A DNA stretch of 15,771 nucleotides, taken from assembly GCA_905236735.1 (NCBI GenBank), contig CAJOOU010000097.1:1-15771 (forward strand). Direction: 5' to 3'. Shown one piece after another: positions 7,168 through 14,107 of this stretch (its first letter is position 1; each line of letters opens with the position of its first letter). The position numbers and the translations under genes are program-made. The stretch is from an uncultured Eubacterium sp. (GTDB lineage: Bacteria > Bacillota > Clostridia > Lachnospirales > Lachnospiraceae). The notes under the pieces are model-generated. The model saw nothing but the letters and a program-made list of their open reading frames with translations. It was not told the origin of the DNA and searched no databases.

Positions 7168-8775
7168 TTATCCGGCATAAAGAATCCCTTCAAACATTTC
7201 ATATTCATCTATGCCGTTTATGCTGAAGCTGTAACTTTCCTCATCCTTTTCAATCTCCATCCTTATATACCTTCCGTCAGAAAGTTTAAATATCATATAA
7301 CTTATTCCGTCAGTTGCGTAAGGATAAAGTTGTTCTCCGACTGTTAAAGTTTCCTTACTTTCATTTTTAAATGTGCTGTCTTCGGATATATCAACCTCAA
7401 CCTCTTCTTTGAGAGTAATATATCGGTTCATATAGTCTTCTTCTCCGAACACATCAACATAATTTACAATATTGTATTCATCTGTATACGAAACCGGCAT
7501 GCCGTCCTGACCTACATAGCACTCTCTGTATCCCGTATAGCTTCCAAGCACATCCAATTTGTTATATAAAATAAAATGTTCCGCATCAAGAATCATTCCT
7601 CCGTAAACCGCACCGGCCTCGCTGCAACCGGCATAAAACGGACCGCCCTCAACATCAGAAATATCAAATACTTCAAGGAAGTGATAGTCGTTGTCGCTTA
7701 TTATGTCAGCATAGATATAATACTTACCTTCTGCATTTTCCACAATAAACGCCCTTGAAAACTCATTACTCTCATCTCTGAGCACCGTTCTTTCCGAACC
7801 GTTTACCGTTACAACCACCGAAAGTTCAAACGAATTGTCATTCTCATAGTCGTCTCCCGTCTCTATCCTGACCTTTTCATTTGTTCCGTCATTATCCAGA
7901 TCCACCTCATAATCCTGATATGCGGAAATTTCTTTACACATCTGTACATCTTCTTTTATATATTCTTCCCTTATATTATTTCCATACTCATCATAAGGCA
8001 GGTCTACCACTATCATCCCCGCTGCATAGGGTGCAAGTTCATAAGGATTGAAACTTATCTCAAGGCCATCATTTGTAAATGTCCACACCAAATCATATGA
8101 ATCGTCGTAGAAATATGCATATACTGTGTTTTCCCAGTCTTCATAGAGTTCTCCGTCAGCCTGGTAATCACTCTCATTTAAATAATCCCTTACCTCGCCG
8201 TAAAGTTCATCATAATCATTTACAACATCTTTTATATCCAGCTTTTGTCCGCTTTTGCTGTCATAGTTGTATCCGCTCAAAAGATAAGAAGGATGAGCTC
8301 CTCCCAGATACATATATGTACCCCTGTAAAAGCTAACGACAACTTCATCGGCTCTCTCAAAAATAACCCTGCTCTCATATGCCCACTCCTCATCATCCAT
8401 GCCGTATTCTTCTGCCGACTCAAGCGCCGATTCGTACTCACTGTCCAGTGTGGCTTTTACATCAGCATTATAATTGTCAAATGCTGATTTTATATTGTCC
8501 CATCCATCATTTAAAACCGTCAGCCCCTCGGCCCAGTAATTAATCGTTGTCCCTTCATCTGATGAGTCATAGTTGTTCAAATAATAAGTAGGCTTTGCAA
8601 CCACAAGTGTTTCTTCTGTTTCCGTTTCATCCTCCTGCGGTTCCTCCTCATCTTCTTCTACCGCATCGGAGCTCTCCTCATTACTGACCGGTGCTTCTTC
8701 CTGCTGCGTATTAGTGCATGCTGCAGCCATCAGCGCTGCGCTGCACATCAAGATCATTACAAGTTTCTTTTTCAT
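7168..8775 (-). CDS. Lipoprotein with DUF4163/DUF3298 (RsiV/PdaC-like) region
   Basis: 535 residues with a lipoprotein signal peptide (MKKKLVMILMCSAALMAAAC); Cys20 is the lipidation site. It is followed by an acidic linker rich in Glu and Ser (about 21-55). Residues about 60-270 match the DUF4163 plus DUF3298 pair known from RsiV and PdaC: GGAHPSYLLSGYNYDSKSGQ, then LEISFNPYELAPYAAG and VVDLPYDEY. In RsiV this fold binds lysozyme, so sensing or resisting cell-wall attack is a possible role, but nothing proves it here. The C-terminal half (about 285-535) is not recognised, although DYEVDLDNDGTNEKVRIE looks like an FG-GAP/calcium-like Asp-rich repeat. The protein is very acidic. It has a strong GGGGAGG ribosome-binding site and a four-base overlap with the upstream gene. 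Confidence 0.85.
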   Translation of the reverse strand: MKKKLVMILMCSAALMAAACTNTQQEEAPVSNEESSDAVEEDEEEPQEDETETEETLVVAKPTYYLNNYDSSDEGTTINYWAEGLTVLNDGWDNIKSAFDNYNADVKATLDSEYESALESAEEYGMDDEEWAYESRVIFERADEVVVSFYRGTYMYLGGAHPSYLLSGYNYDSKSGQKLDIKDVVNDYDELYGEVRDYLNESDYQADGELYEDWENTVYAYFYDDSYDLVWTFTNDGLEISFNPYELAPYAAGMIVVDLPYDEYGNNIREEYIKEDVQMCKEISAYQDYEVDLDNDGTNEKVRIETGDDYENDNSFELSVVVTVNGSERTVLRDESNEFSRAFIVENAEGKYYIYADIISDNDYHFLEVFDISDVEGGPFYAGCSEAGAVYGGMILDAEHFILYNKLDVLGSYTGYRECYVGQDGMPVSYTDEYNIVNYVDVFGEEDYMNRYITLKEEVEVDISEDSTFKNESKETLTVGEQLYPYATDGISYMIFKLSDGRYIRMEIEKDEESYSFSINGIDEYEMFEGILYAG

Positions 8776-9152
8776 CTTTCTACCTCCCCGTATGTCTCTT
8801 TTTTCAGTTCCTTATATAAATACCCGACTGTCCATGAAATATTATGACCGGTTACGACAGCCTTCAGTTTAACAGGCTCTATGTTTTTGTTTCTGTATCC
8901 TTTTAAAAAAACATCAAGCTTATCCCCCGAAAAGCCGCTTAGTATCATTATCTCTTCACTTATTTTTTCATCTTTTCCAATGGTTTTCTTTATATCAAGT
9001 CCCATAAGCGCGCCTATGGTTTCCCCTGTCTGCTCAGGTCTTATTTTCCTTACATCTGTCCCGAGTTCCCGACACAAAATTCTGATTTGCTTTTCTTTTT
9101 CTCTCTCGACATTATATAAAAATACTGTCTGCTTATTAATCATTTTCTCCAT
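8772..9152 (-). CDS. DUF3783 domain protein, first gene of the long minus-strand directon
   Basis: About 126 residues. The C-terminal half (EEIMILSGFSGDKLDVFLKGYR, then VKLKAVVTGHNISWTVGYLYKEL) matches the DUF3783 family, a small cytoplasmic protein common in Clostridia with no known function. Two starts are possible. The ATG at 9152 has no ribosome-binding site. The ATG at 9143 (MINKQTVFLYN) is preceded by GGAG only three bases away and gives the more typical family beginning, so the true protein may be 123 residues. It is divergent from the L,D-transpeptidase gene, with a short AT-rich gap, and is the likely head of the transcript that runs to the xanthine dehydrogenase genes. No good promoter was found for it. 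Confidence 0.82.
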   Translation of the reverse strand: MEKMINKQTVFLYNVEREKEKQIRILCRELGTDVRKIRPEQTGETIGALMGLDIKKTIGKDEKISEEIMILSGFSGDKLDVFLKGYRNKNIEPVKLKAVVTGHNISWTVGYLYKELKKETYGEVER

Positions 9153-9254
9153 TTTTTTATTTTACTACAAAACACTGCATATTTCTTCTTTTTTTTGCAT
9201 CCCGTAATTTTTTTTGTTATAATCTGATGATATGATTTGTGAAGGAGTAATGAA
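9153..9254 (+). promoter_or_regulatory. Divergent promoter region; plus-strand promoter for the L,D-transpeptidase
   Basis: A perfect -10 TATAAT lies at 9218-9223, with a weak -35 TTGCAT at 9195-9200 and 17 bases between them. Transcription would begin near 9230. GGAG at 9244-9247 sits seven bases before the ATG at 9255 and decides that start over the ATG at 9250. On the minus strand the same gap must serve the long directon, but only a weak TAAAAT box without a -35 is visible, very close to the start codon. Confidence 0.6.
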
Positions 9255-11003
9255 ATGACAAAAAACAGATTATCAGTATTGGCAATACTTATTTTTATAT
9301 TGTTTTTTATAACCGTTCCGGCTAATGCCGACACCCTTGACTTTGGCAGCTGCGGAGATAATGTAAACTGGTCTTACTCATCCGATGGCATCCTTACCCT
9401 TACCGGAAGCGGTTCAATAAACGATTATTCAGATGAGAATCCCTCCCCCTGGAGCACATATTCATCATATATAACCTCAATTGTAATAGACCCCTATATT
9501 ACTTACATCCCCGAAGGATTATTTGACAAAATACCGGCACAGATATACGGCAGCAAGGGCTCTTATGTCGAAAGCTATGCCGCCACATACGGCTTTACCT
9601 TCGTCGAACGGGAAATATCAATAGAGACGGCTACAGTTACCCTGCCGAAAACAACCTACAGCTATAACAGTTCCAAAAGAAAACCTGCCCCAACTGTGGT
9701 CTATAACGGTGTAACCCTTACCAAAGGTACAGACTACACTGTTTCCTACACAAACAATAAATATCCCGGCACGGCTACAGTTACCGTTACGGGTATGGGA
9801 TACTTTTCAGGAGGGACAAAGGCAACTTTTAAAATAAAGCTTTCTGCTCCATCTGTTAAAAGCCTTACCGAAACCAACAGGAAAATCAAGGTAAAATGGA
9901 GCAAAAACTCCTACGCTGACGGATATATAATTTACAGAAAACTGAGCACTTCTTCGTCCTGGACCAAGGTAAAAGTTATATCCTCATCATCCGTCACCTC
10001 ATGGACAGACTCATCCGCCAAGACCTACGGCAAAAAGTACAAATACTGCGTAAAAGCATATATTAGCTTAAGTTCCTCAAATGCCTACAGTTCATACGGA
10101 GCCAGGGCCTCTGTCAAATATGCGCCTGCAGCTGTAAGTGTTACGGATATCATGCCTCTATCAGACTCATCTTTTAAAATCTCGTGGAAATCCGTTTCCG
10201 GTGCTGACGGTTATATAATATATCGCAGCACTTCCGGCGGATCATACAAGAGAATTAAGGTAAGCGCAGCGACCGGCACATTAAACTACACAGATACAGG
10301 GCTTTCCTATGGCAAAACCTACACCTATATGATAAAGGCATACTGGAAAAACGGTTCCAAAAAGCAGGCAGTCCTTTCTTCCGACGGCGTAAGAGAAAAA
10401 CTTTCTTATTCATCCGGGACCAGCGGCGGATATATACTTTATTATGACGCAAACGGAGATTTGATTACCGATGTAAGCGGAATAATAGGCTCCCGCTCTT
10501 CTTATCTTATCAGGGTAAATAAACAGATGAATACAGTAACGGTTTATGCTGCGGATTCTGACGGAGACTACATTATCCCCGTGAAATCCTTCGTATGCTC
10601 TACCGGCAGCGCCACCCCACTCGGAACCTACTACACCCCTGCAAAGTACAGATGGAAAATCCTTGACCATGATGTTTGGGGACAGTGGTGCACAAGAATA
10701 ACGACAGGAATACTTTTCCATTCTGTATGGTATTACAGTCAGGACGCCAAGACTTTAAGCGCAGTCCAGTTCAACAAGCTCGGGACAACAGCCTCTGCTG
10801 GATGTGTCAGACTGTGCTGCCGTGATGCAAAATGGATATATGATAATTGTTCGACAGGCACTAAGGTCATCATATACAACAGTTCCACCTCGGGTCCTCT
10901 CGGAAAACCCACAGCCCTTACAATAGCCTCATGGCACACATGGGATCCGACAGATCCGACAATGGCATACCTTTGCAAAAAATACGGCTGCCACTGCGAA
11001 TAA
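9255..11003 (+). CDS. Secreted L,D-transpeptidase (YkuD) with Ig-like and two Fn3-like domains
   Basis: 582 residues, exported by a signal peptide (residues 1-26, cut probably after NADA or PANA). Residues 28-118 resemble the N-terminal unit of BspA-like leucine-rich proteins (SCGDNVNWSYSSDGILTLTG ... PWSTY). Residues 123-196 are a bacterial Ig-like unit (TVTLPKTTYSYN ... GTDYTVSYTNN). Residues 198-289 and 292-385 are two related Fn3-like units, each with ADGYIIYR. The YkuD catalytic domain spans about 415-536, with His489 (ILFHSVW) and Cys517 in SAGCVRLCCRDA. Such enzymes form 3-3 crosslinks in peptidoglycan or attach proteins to it; the front domains would bind the wall or a surface partner. 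A Cys-rich tail (YLCKKYGCHCE) ends the protein. It is the only plus-strand gene in the window. Confidence 0.92.
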   Translation: MTKNRLSVLAILIFILFFITVPANADTLDFGSCGDNVNWSYSSDGILTLTGSGSINDYSDENPSPWSTYSSYITSIVIDPYITYIPEGLFDKIPAQIYGSKGSYVESYAATYGFTFVEREISIETATVTLPKTTYSYNSSKRKPAPTVVYNGVTLTKGTDYTVSYTNNKYPGTATVTVTGMGYFSGGTKATFKIKLSAPSVKSLTETNRKIKVKWSKNSYADGYIIYRKLSTSSSWTKVKVISSSSVTSWTDSSAKTYGKKYKYCVKAYISLSSSNAYSSYGARASVKYAPAAVSVTDIMPLSDSSFKISWKSVSGADGYIIYRSTSGGSYKRIKVSAATGTLNYTDTGLSYGKTYTYMIKAYWKNGSKKQAVLSSDGVREKLSYSSGTSGGYILYYDANGDLITDVSGIIGSRSSYLIRVNKQMNTVTVYAADSDGDYIIPVKSFVCSTGSATPLGTYYTPAKYRWKILDHDVWGQWCTRITTGILFHSVWYYSQDAKTLSAVQFNKLGTTASAGCVRLCCRDAKWIYDNCSTGTKVIIYNSSTSGPLGKPTALTIASWHTWDPTDPTMAYLCKKYGCHCE

Positions 11004-11040
11004 GAAAAGAGGAAAGCTTCGGCTTTCCTCTTTTCTTTAT
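11004..11040 (+). terminator. Rho-independent terminator between converging genes
   Basis: A perfect 14-bp stem (11004-11017 with 11022-11035, GAAAAGAGGAAAGC) carries a TTCG tetraloop and is followed by TTTAT. It lies one base after the transpeptidase stop codon. Because the stem is symmetrical it may also end transcripts of the converging gene, whose stop is at 11037, although the T tract on that strand is poor. Confidence 0.93.
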
Positions 11041-11762
11041 ATAGTTCCATCATTAATATCATCAAAAGCGATTCTGTAAAATTTAAAATTCGCCTTGCTA
11101 AATGAAGTATAATCATCAATAACAAGTTCTCCGATATCGGCAAGTTCGTCGCTTGTCGCATCATCCTTCCTTGTCCATGGTGCAACAAAGAAATCCATTC
11201 CGTCGTAATCCGCCGGCACCATCATATCATATATGTAATAATAAATATAATTTTCACTGTCATAGCTGCTCTCAGATGTTGTACTTCCATATATCACAGA
11301 ACCGTCCTCAAGCTTTATGTGTGTGCCATCAGCAGGTATTTCCAGTCCCGAATACCTGTCAACCATACCCAGATTCCAGCTGCAGTTTAGTCCATTCTCC
11401 TCATATTCAAAAGGTATATATATTGCCACCCCAAGCTGTACCTCATTATATAGCTCATCATACTCCAGAATCTGACAATCAACAATCTGATACTTTAATG
11501 TACAGGCCGACCAGATTTCCGTATTATCATATCCTTCGGTTTCAAGCTCATATATTTCTCCAATTTCCAGGTCTTCAGTCACACCTATCTGATTAAAATA
11601 AGAATTAATCTCCTTACCGAAGCTCTCTATGCTGTCTCCAGATTCTTCCGTGCTGACCTCTTCCTTGTCAGAAACATATTTTGCTCCCATAAATGCCGCA
11701 CCAAGAATCAGCACCATCATAAAAAATCCTAAAGTTATCATCGTTATTGTCTGTTTTTTCAT
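11037..11762 (-). CDS. Unrecognised membrane-anchored extracellular protein
   Basis: 241 residues that I do not recognise. Residues 8-28 form one hydrophobic segment (MITLGFFMMVLILGAAFMGA) after a Lys-Lys start, so the protein is either anchored by its N terminus or secreted; there is no lipobox Cys. An acidic Ser/Glu linker follows (about 31-50). The rest (about 55-240) is rich in short beta-type stretches (WSACTLKYQIVDCQILEY, VQLGVAIYIPFEY, SSYDSENYIYYYIYDMMVPA), which recalls the Ig-like fold of DUF4352-type extracellular proteins, but I cannot confirm that. Cys83 and Cys92 might pair. The ATG has AAGG seven bases upstream. It lies downstream of rep on the same strand and may also have its own promoter. 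Confidence 0.75.
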   Translation of the reverse strand: MKKQTITMITLGFFMMVLILGAAFMGAKYVSDKEEVSTEESGDSIESFGKEINSYFNQIGVTEDLEIGEIYELETEGYDNTEIWSACTLKYQIVDCQILEYDELYNEVQLGVAIYIPFEYEENGLNCSWNLGMVDRYSGLEIPADGTHIKLEDGSVIYGSTTSESSYDSENYIYYYIYDMMVPADYDGMDFFVAPWTRKDDATSDELADIGELVIDDYTSFSKANFKFYRIAFDDINDGTI

Positions 11763-11805
11763 ATATATGCCTTCTTTTCTACATATTATACCGAATATAC
11801 CGTTT
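11763..11805 (-). promoter_or_regulatory. Possible promoter for the membrane-anchored protein
   Basis: On the minus strand a perfect TATAAT (11785-11790) lies 22 bases before the start codon. It is preceded by a repeated word, CGGTATA-TTCGGTATA. No acceptable -35 is seen at 16-18 bases; that stretch is the end of rep. There is no terminator between rep and this gene, so read-through from rep is also possible. Confidence 0.4.
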
Positions 11806-13107
11806 TTACAGATCCGGAATTATATAACCGTCATCAAACACGAATTTCATTCCCTGCGCTTCAAGTTTTTCCATAACTCCTCTGGTCAGTTCACTGTCTA
11901 TCACCGAACGACCTTCCATAAAATAATGCATTACCTCAAGCTCATCTTCTTTCAAATCTCTTGATTCAAAATTTGAAAATGATTTGCCTGACGGGCGTTT
12001 TACCGGCTCATCTTCTGCCCATCCTCCCTGTATTGCTGCGATAATCCATGCAACAACATTATCAATATCCGCACTTTGTTTTTGCAAAAGCTCGTACGCC
12101 GCCTTGACCTTGTCCATATCATATCCCGATGTTTCGGCTATACTTCGCAGATCCTTGACTTTCAATCTTTCATCTATATAATCAGCCAGATTGTCAATGA
12201 ATTCATCTTTTTCATCTTCTGTGAGCTTTGTCTTCCTTGTTTTTTTCTCCTCCACAGTAACACCGCTGTTGCTTGCGGCTCCAAGAATTACCGTAAAATC
12301 AACCCCATAGACCTTCGCTCCTCTTCCGCTCTTTTTGGCCTCATACTCCACAGACATATCGGTTTTTTCGTTTATCTCGTTTGTAGCAACATCCAAAACC
12401 TTTCGCCTAAAGTCATACCATGTCTTGAATGTCTTTTCCGGAGACTTTTCAACCGCTTTATCAAAATCAGGGTCCTTTTTATTACTTAATTCCCTTCGGA
12501 CAGAATCCAGTTCCGCATTTACGACTCCCATATCAAGCTTGAGCTCACTTAAGCTGAAGCTTATCAGAAAAGCATTGTCACTTTTCTTCTCACCCTTCGG
12601 ATAATAAGCTTTACTTCGCAGAAGCTCATACAGTCTGAAACTGTATACTGATTTGAATTTCAGCATTGTAGTAAGTTCAAGTATCGTAAAATTATTTTGC
12701 AGATTGCTTATATACTTTTTTAGGTCAGAATTGTACTTTATTGTAAAGATTCCGTCTTTGTATTTAGCCTTATTAATAACCGATATATACTCAAACTCCC
12801 TCTTATCAGGATCAGTCATTCCTATGGTTCTGCTTGTCATGGCAAGAGCTACGGGTTCAAGCTGCTTGTAAAAACTGCCGGAATTTGCATCAAGGAGTTT
12901 TCTTAACTCCGATGCTTTTATCTCACAGATAAGCCCGCCTTCTTCCCCTGCATCAAAATATTCTTTCTTTTGAATCTTTTCCAGAGAAATTGCCATTATT
13001 TTGTTTTCCAATAAACTGGATTTATATTTTGCACCTATCAGAAAATTACTTTTGGAGTATCTGCTGTCTTTATATGCAATAACTTCCTTATTTTCACGCT
13101 CGGACAT
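11806..13107 (-). CDS. Replication initiator, Rep_3/RepB family
   Basis: 433 residues. The first 280 match the Rep_3 initiators of iteron plasmids, built from two winged-helix domains. WH1 covers about 20-145 (KYKSSLLENKIMAISLEKI, PVALAMTSRTIG, FTIKYNSDLKKYI) and WH2 starts at the hallmark VYSFRLYELLRS (about 154-165). Residues about 280-433 extend the usual length; IDNVVAWIIAAIQGGW (about 346-361) resembles a helical tail found in other Firmicute initiators. It would bind the iterons at 13129-14002, open the origin and recruit the host helicase. The ATG has GGGAG six to seven bases upstream. Its promoter lies among iterons (see 13175-13203), which fits autorepression. Complete, with no sign of decay, so the replicon probably uses this origin. 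Confidence 0.92.
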   Translation of the reverse strand: MSERENKEVIAYKDSRYSKSNFLIGAKYKSSLLENKIMAISLEKIQKKEYFDAGEEGGLICEIKASELRKLLDANSGSFYKQLEPVALAMTSRTIGMTDPDKREFEYISVINKAKYKDGIFTIKYNSDLKKYISNLQNNFTILELTTMLKFKSVYSFRLYELLRSKAYYPKGEKKSDNAFLISFSLSELKLDMGVVNAELDSVRRELSNKKDPDFDKAVEKSPEKTFKTWYDFRRKVLDVATNEINEKTDMSVEYEAKKSGRGAKVYGVDFTVILGAASNSGVTVEEKKTRKTKLTEDEKDEFIDNLADYIDERLKVKDLRSIAETSGYDMDKVKAAYELLQKQSADIDNVVAWIIAAIQGGWAEDEPVKRPSGKSFSNFESRDLKEDELEVMHYFMEGRSVIDSELTRGVMEKLEAQGMKFVFDDGYIIPDL

Positions 13108-13174
13108 CTATCTCTCCCTACTCAATCCTCTACGGATCGTCCTTCAAATCTACATTTTGTCCTTTCAATTTCTC

Positions 13175-13203
13175 ATTATGAACCCTATTTCCCTATATGT
13201 CAA
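13175..13203 (-). promoter_or_regulatory. Promoter of rep, embedded in iterons
   Basis: On the minus strand, TTGACA (13198-13203) and CATAAT (13175-13180) are separated by exactly 17 bases. The transcript would start near 13168, leaving a leader of about 60 bases. Iterons at 13149-13164 and 13129-13144 lie in this leader and another at 13212-13227 lies just upstream of the -35, so Rep bound there should block its own promoter. Confidence 0.8.
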
Positions 13204-13383
13204 CAACTTTTTCTACATTTCATCCGTTGTTTTCTACATTTTGTCCTTCAATAATGTGTTTCTACATAACATCCGCTCTTTCTACAATTTGTCCGCTTCC
13301 TTGTTTTTCTACTTTATATCCGTAGTTTCTATCTTTTGTCCGTTAAATATTTCTACATTTCTGTCCGTCAAATATCGAACCGG

Positions 13384-13446
13384 TTAATATTTGTCTTTTA
13401 TATCTTAAAAATAATTTTTGGTAATTTTTACCATATAAAAATGTAG
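13384..13446. other. AT-rich candidate DNA-unwinding element
   Basis: A strongly AT-rich, iteron-free stretch between the rep-proximal iteron cluster and the copy at 13453. It contains a small inverted repeat, TGGTAA-TTT-TTACCA (13419-13433). Such a stretch beside iterons is where iteron origins usually melt. A second AT-rich stretch lies at 14045-14107, so the assignment is an inference from composition and position only. Confidence 0.4.
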
Positions 13447-13463
13447 ATGTTTTCTACATTTTT
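13437..13463. repeat. Perfect inverted repeat made of two facing iteron halves
   Basis: AAAAATGTAGA (13437-13447) and TCTACATTTTT (13453-13463) are perfect reverse complements around a five-base loop, TGTTT. The right arm is the front half of an iteron, so the left arm is a reversed half-iteron. Facing half-sites of this sort are typical targets of Rep dimers in iteron plasmids. Confidence 0.75.
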
Positions 13464-13676
13464 ATCCGTTAAAAAGAATGATTTTGGGTGTTTTTATGCA
13501 TTTTTGTGCAATTTGACGGAAGATTTTGTAGGTGTATTCTACATTTTTATCCGGTAAACAATCTCTCCGTTTTTACTTGTTCTTCTACTTTTTTGTCCGT
13601 CAAATCCATCCACATCTTGTATTTACTGCATCTGATATTTTCTAAATATAGTTTTTTATCTCTTTTACCGTACAAA

Positions 13677-13689
13677 ACTGTAGTACAGT
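13677..13689. repeat. 13-bp palindrome in the iteron-free part of the origin
   Basis: ACTGTA-G-TACAGT is a perfect inverted repeat. It lies in the largest iteron-free gap (13601-13749) of the array, where only the imperfect DnaA-box-like CCATCCACA at 13606-13614 was otherwise noticed. It could bind a host or plasmid protein; the role is unknown. Confidence 0.45.
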
Positions 13690-14002
13690 CTTTATGATAC
13701 CGGAATAAATCTTATCTTATGACCCATATGAACCGATTTTTATTCATAATCTACCTTTTTCTCCGCCAAAGATTATTATTTTCTACATTTATGTCCGTTA
13801 ATAATTCCCCATCTACCTTTTTCTCCGCTAAACAGATAAAATTTCTACATTATGACCGCTTCTTTCTACTCAAAACACCTGTCCTATCTACTTGTACCAC
13901 CTTCAAATCTTCGGTTTTTCTCTACACAAATATCTGATTCTTTCTACCTTTTCATCCTTAGCTTTCAACATTTTTATCCGCTGCATTATACATTTTGTCC
14001 GT

Positions 14003-14044
14003 TAAAAAAAACCGCTTAAGCCTTACTATTTAAGGTTTAAGCGG
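14003..14044 (-). terminator. Rho-independent terminator of the par operon
   Basis: Inverted arms at 14012-14025 (CCGCTTAAGCCTTA) and 14031-14044 (TAAGGTTTAAGCGG) pair over 14 positions with one mismatch and a five-base loop. On the minus strand the stem is followed by a run of eight T. It lies 64 bp after the stop of the last par gene and insulates the origin from par transcription. Confidence 0.85.
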
Positions 14045-14107
14045 ATACTAAATAACAAATTAAATATTATGTTGTTAAGTATATTAATAAACAACTTTGC
14101 GCAGCAT

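Larger units (their letters stand above)
13129..14002 (+). repeat. Iteron array of the candidate replication origin
   Basis: About 19 same-direction copies of TCTACATTTTGTCCGT, often followed by TTAA or CAAA. Starts: 13129 (degenerate), 13149, 13212, 13233, 13261, 13281, 13308, 13328, 13352, 13453, 13538, 13584, 13750, 13782, 13812, 13844, 13943, 13965 and 13987. Ten are 16 bases long; nine have an extra base in the spacer (TCTACATTTTTATCCGT). Weaker relatives occur near 13867, 13887 and 13920, and one reversed copy at 13513-13531. Spacing is often 20-22 or 30-32 bases, near whole helical turns. Lying directly upstream of a Rep_3 gene, these are best read as Rep-binding iterons. This fills the 1-kb gene-free stretch 13108-14107; the plus-strand frames here are only translated repeats. 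Confidence 0.92.

Noticed and set aside
7154..7220. LexA-type SOS box upstream of the polymerase gene
   Set aside because: I looked for a CGAAC-N4-GTTC-like palindrome here and in 9153-9254 and found none convincing.
10255..11188. Minus-strand open frames opposite the L,D-transpeptidase
   Set aside because: They lie against a gene with clear domains and catalytic motifs, lack family resemblance, and two overlap the terminator or the next gene.
13001..13937. Plus-strand open frames over the origin (13001-13387, 13488-13697, 13719-13937)
   Set aside because: They are Phe/Ser/Leu-rich, have no ribosome-binding sites, and repeat peptides such as TFLSVK that are simply translated iterons.
13129..14002. 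CRISPR array
   Set aside because: Repeats are only 16-17 bases, vary in sequence and in spacing (20 to 166 bp), and there are no cas genes; the layout fits iterons beside a Rep gene.
14071..14095. Second hairpin after the par operon (GTTGTT ... AACAAC)
   Set aside because: Only six AT-rich base pairs with a 13-base loop; expected by chance in such composition, and a much better terminator follows.
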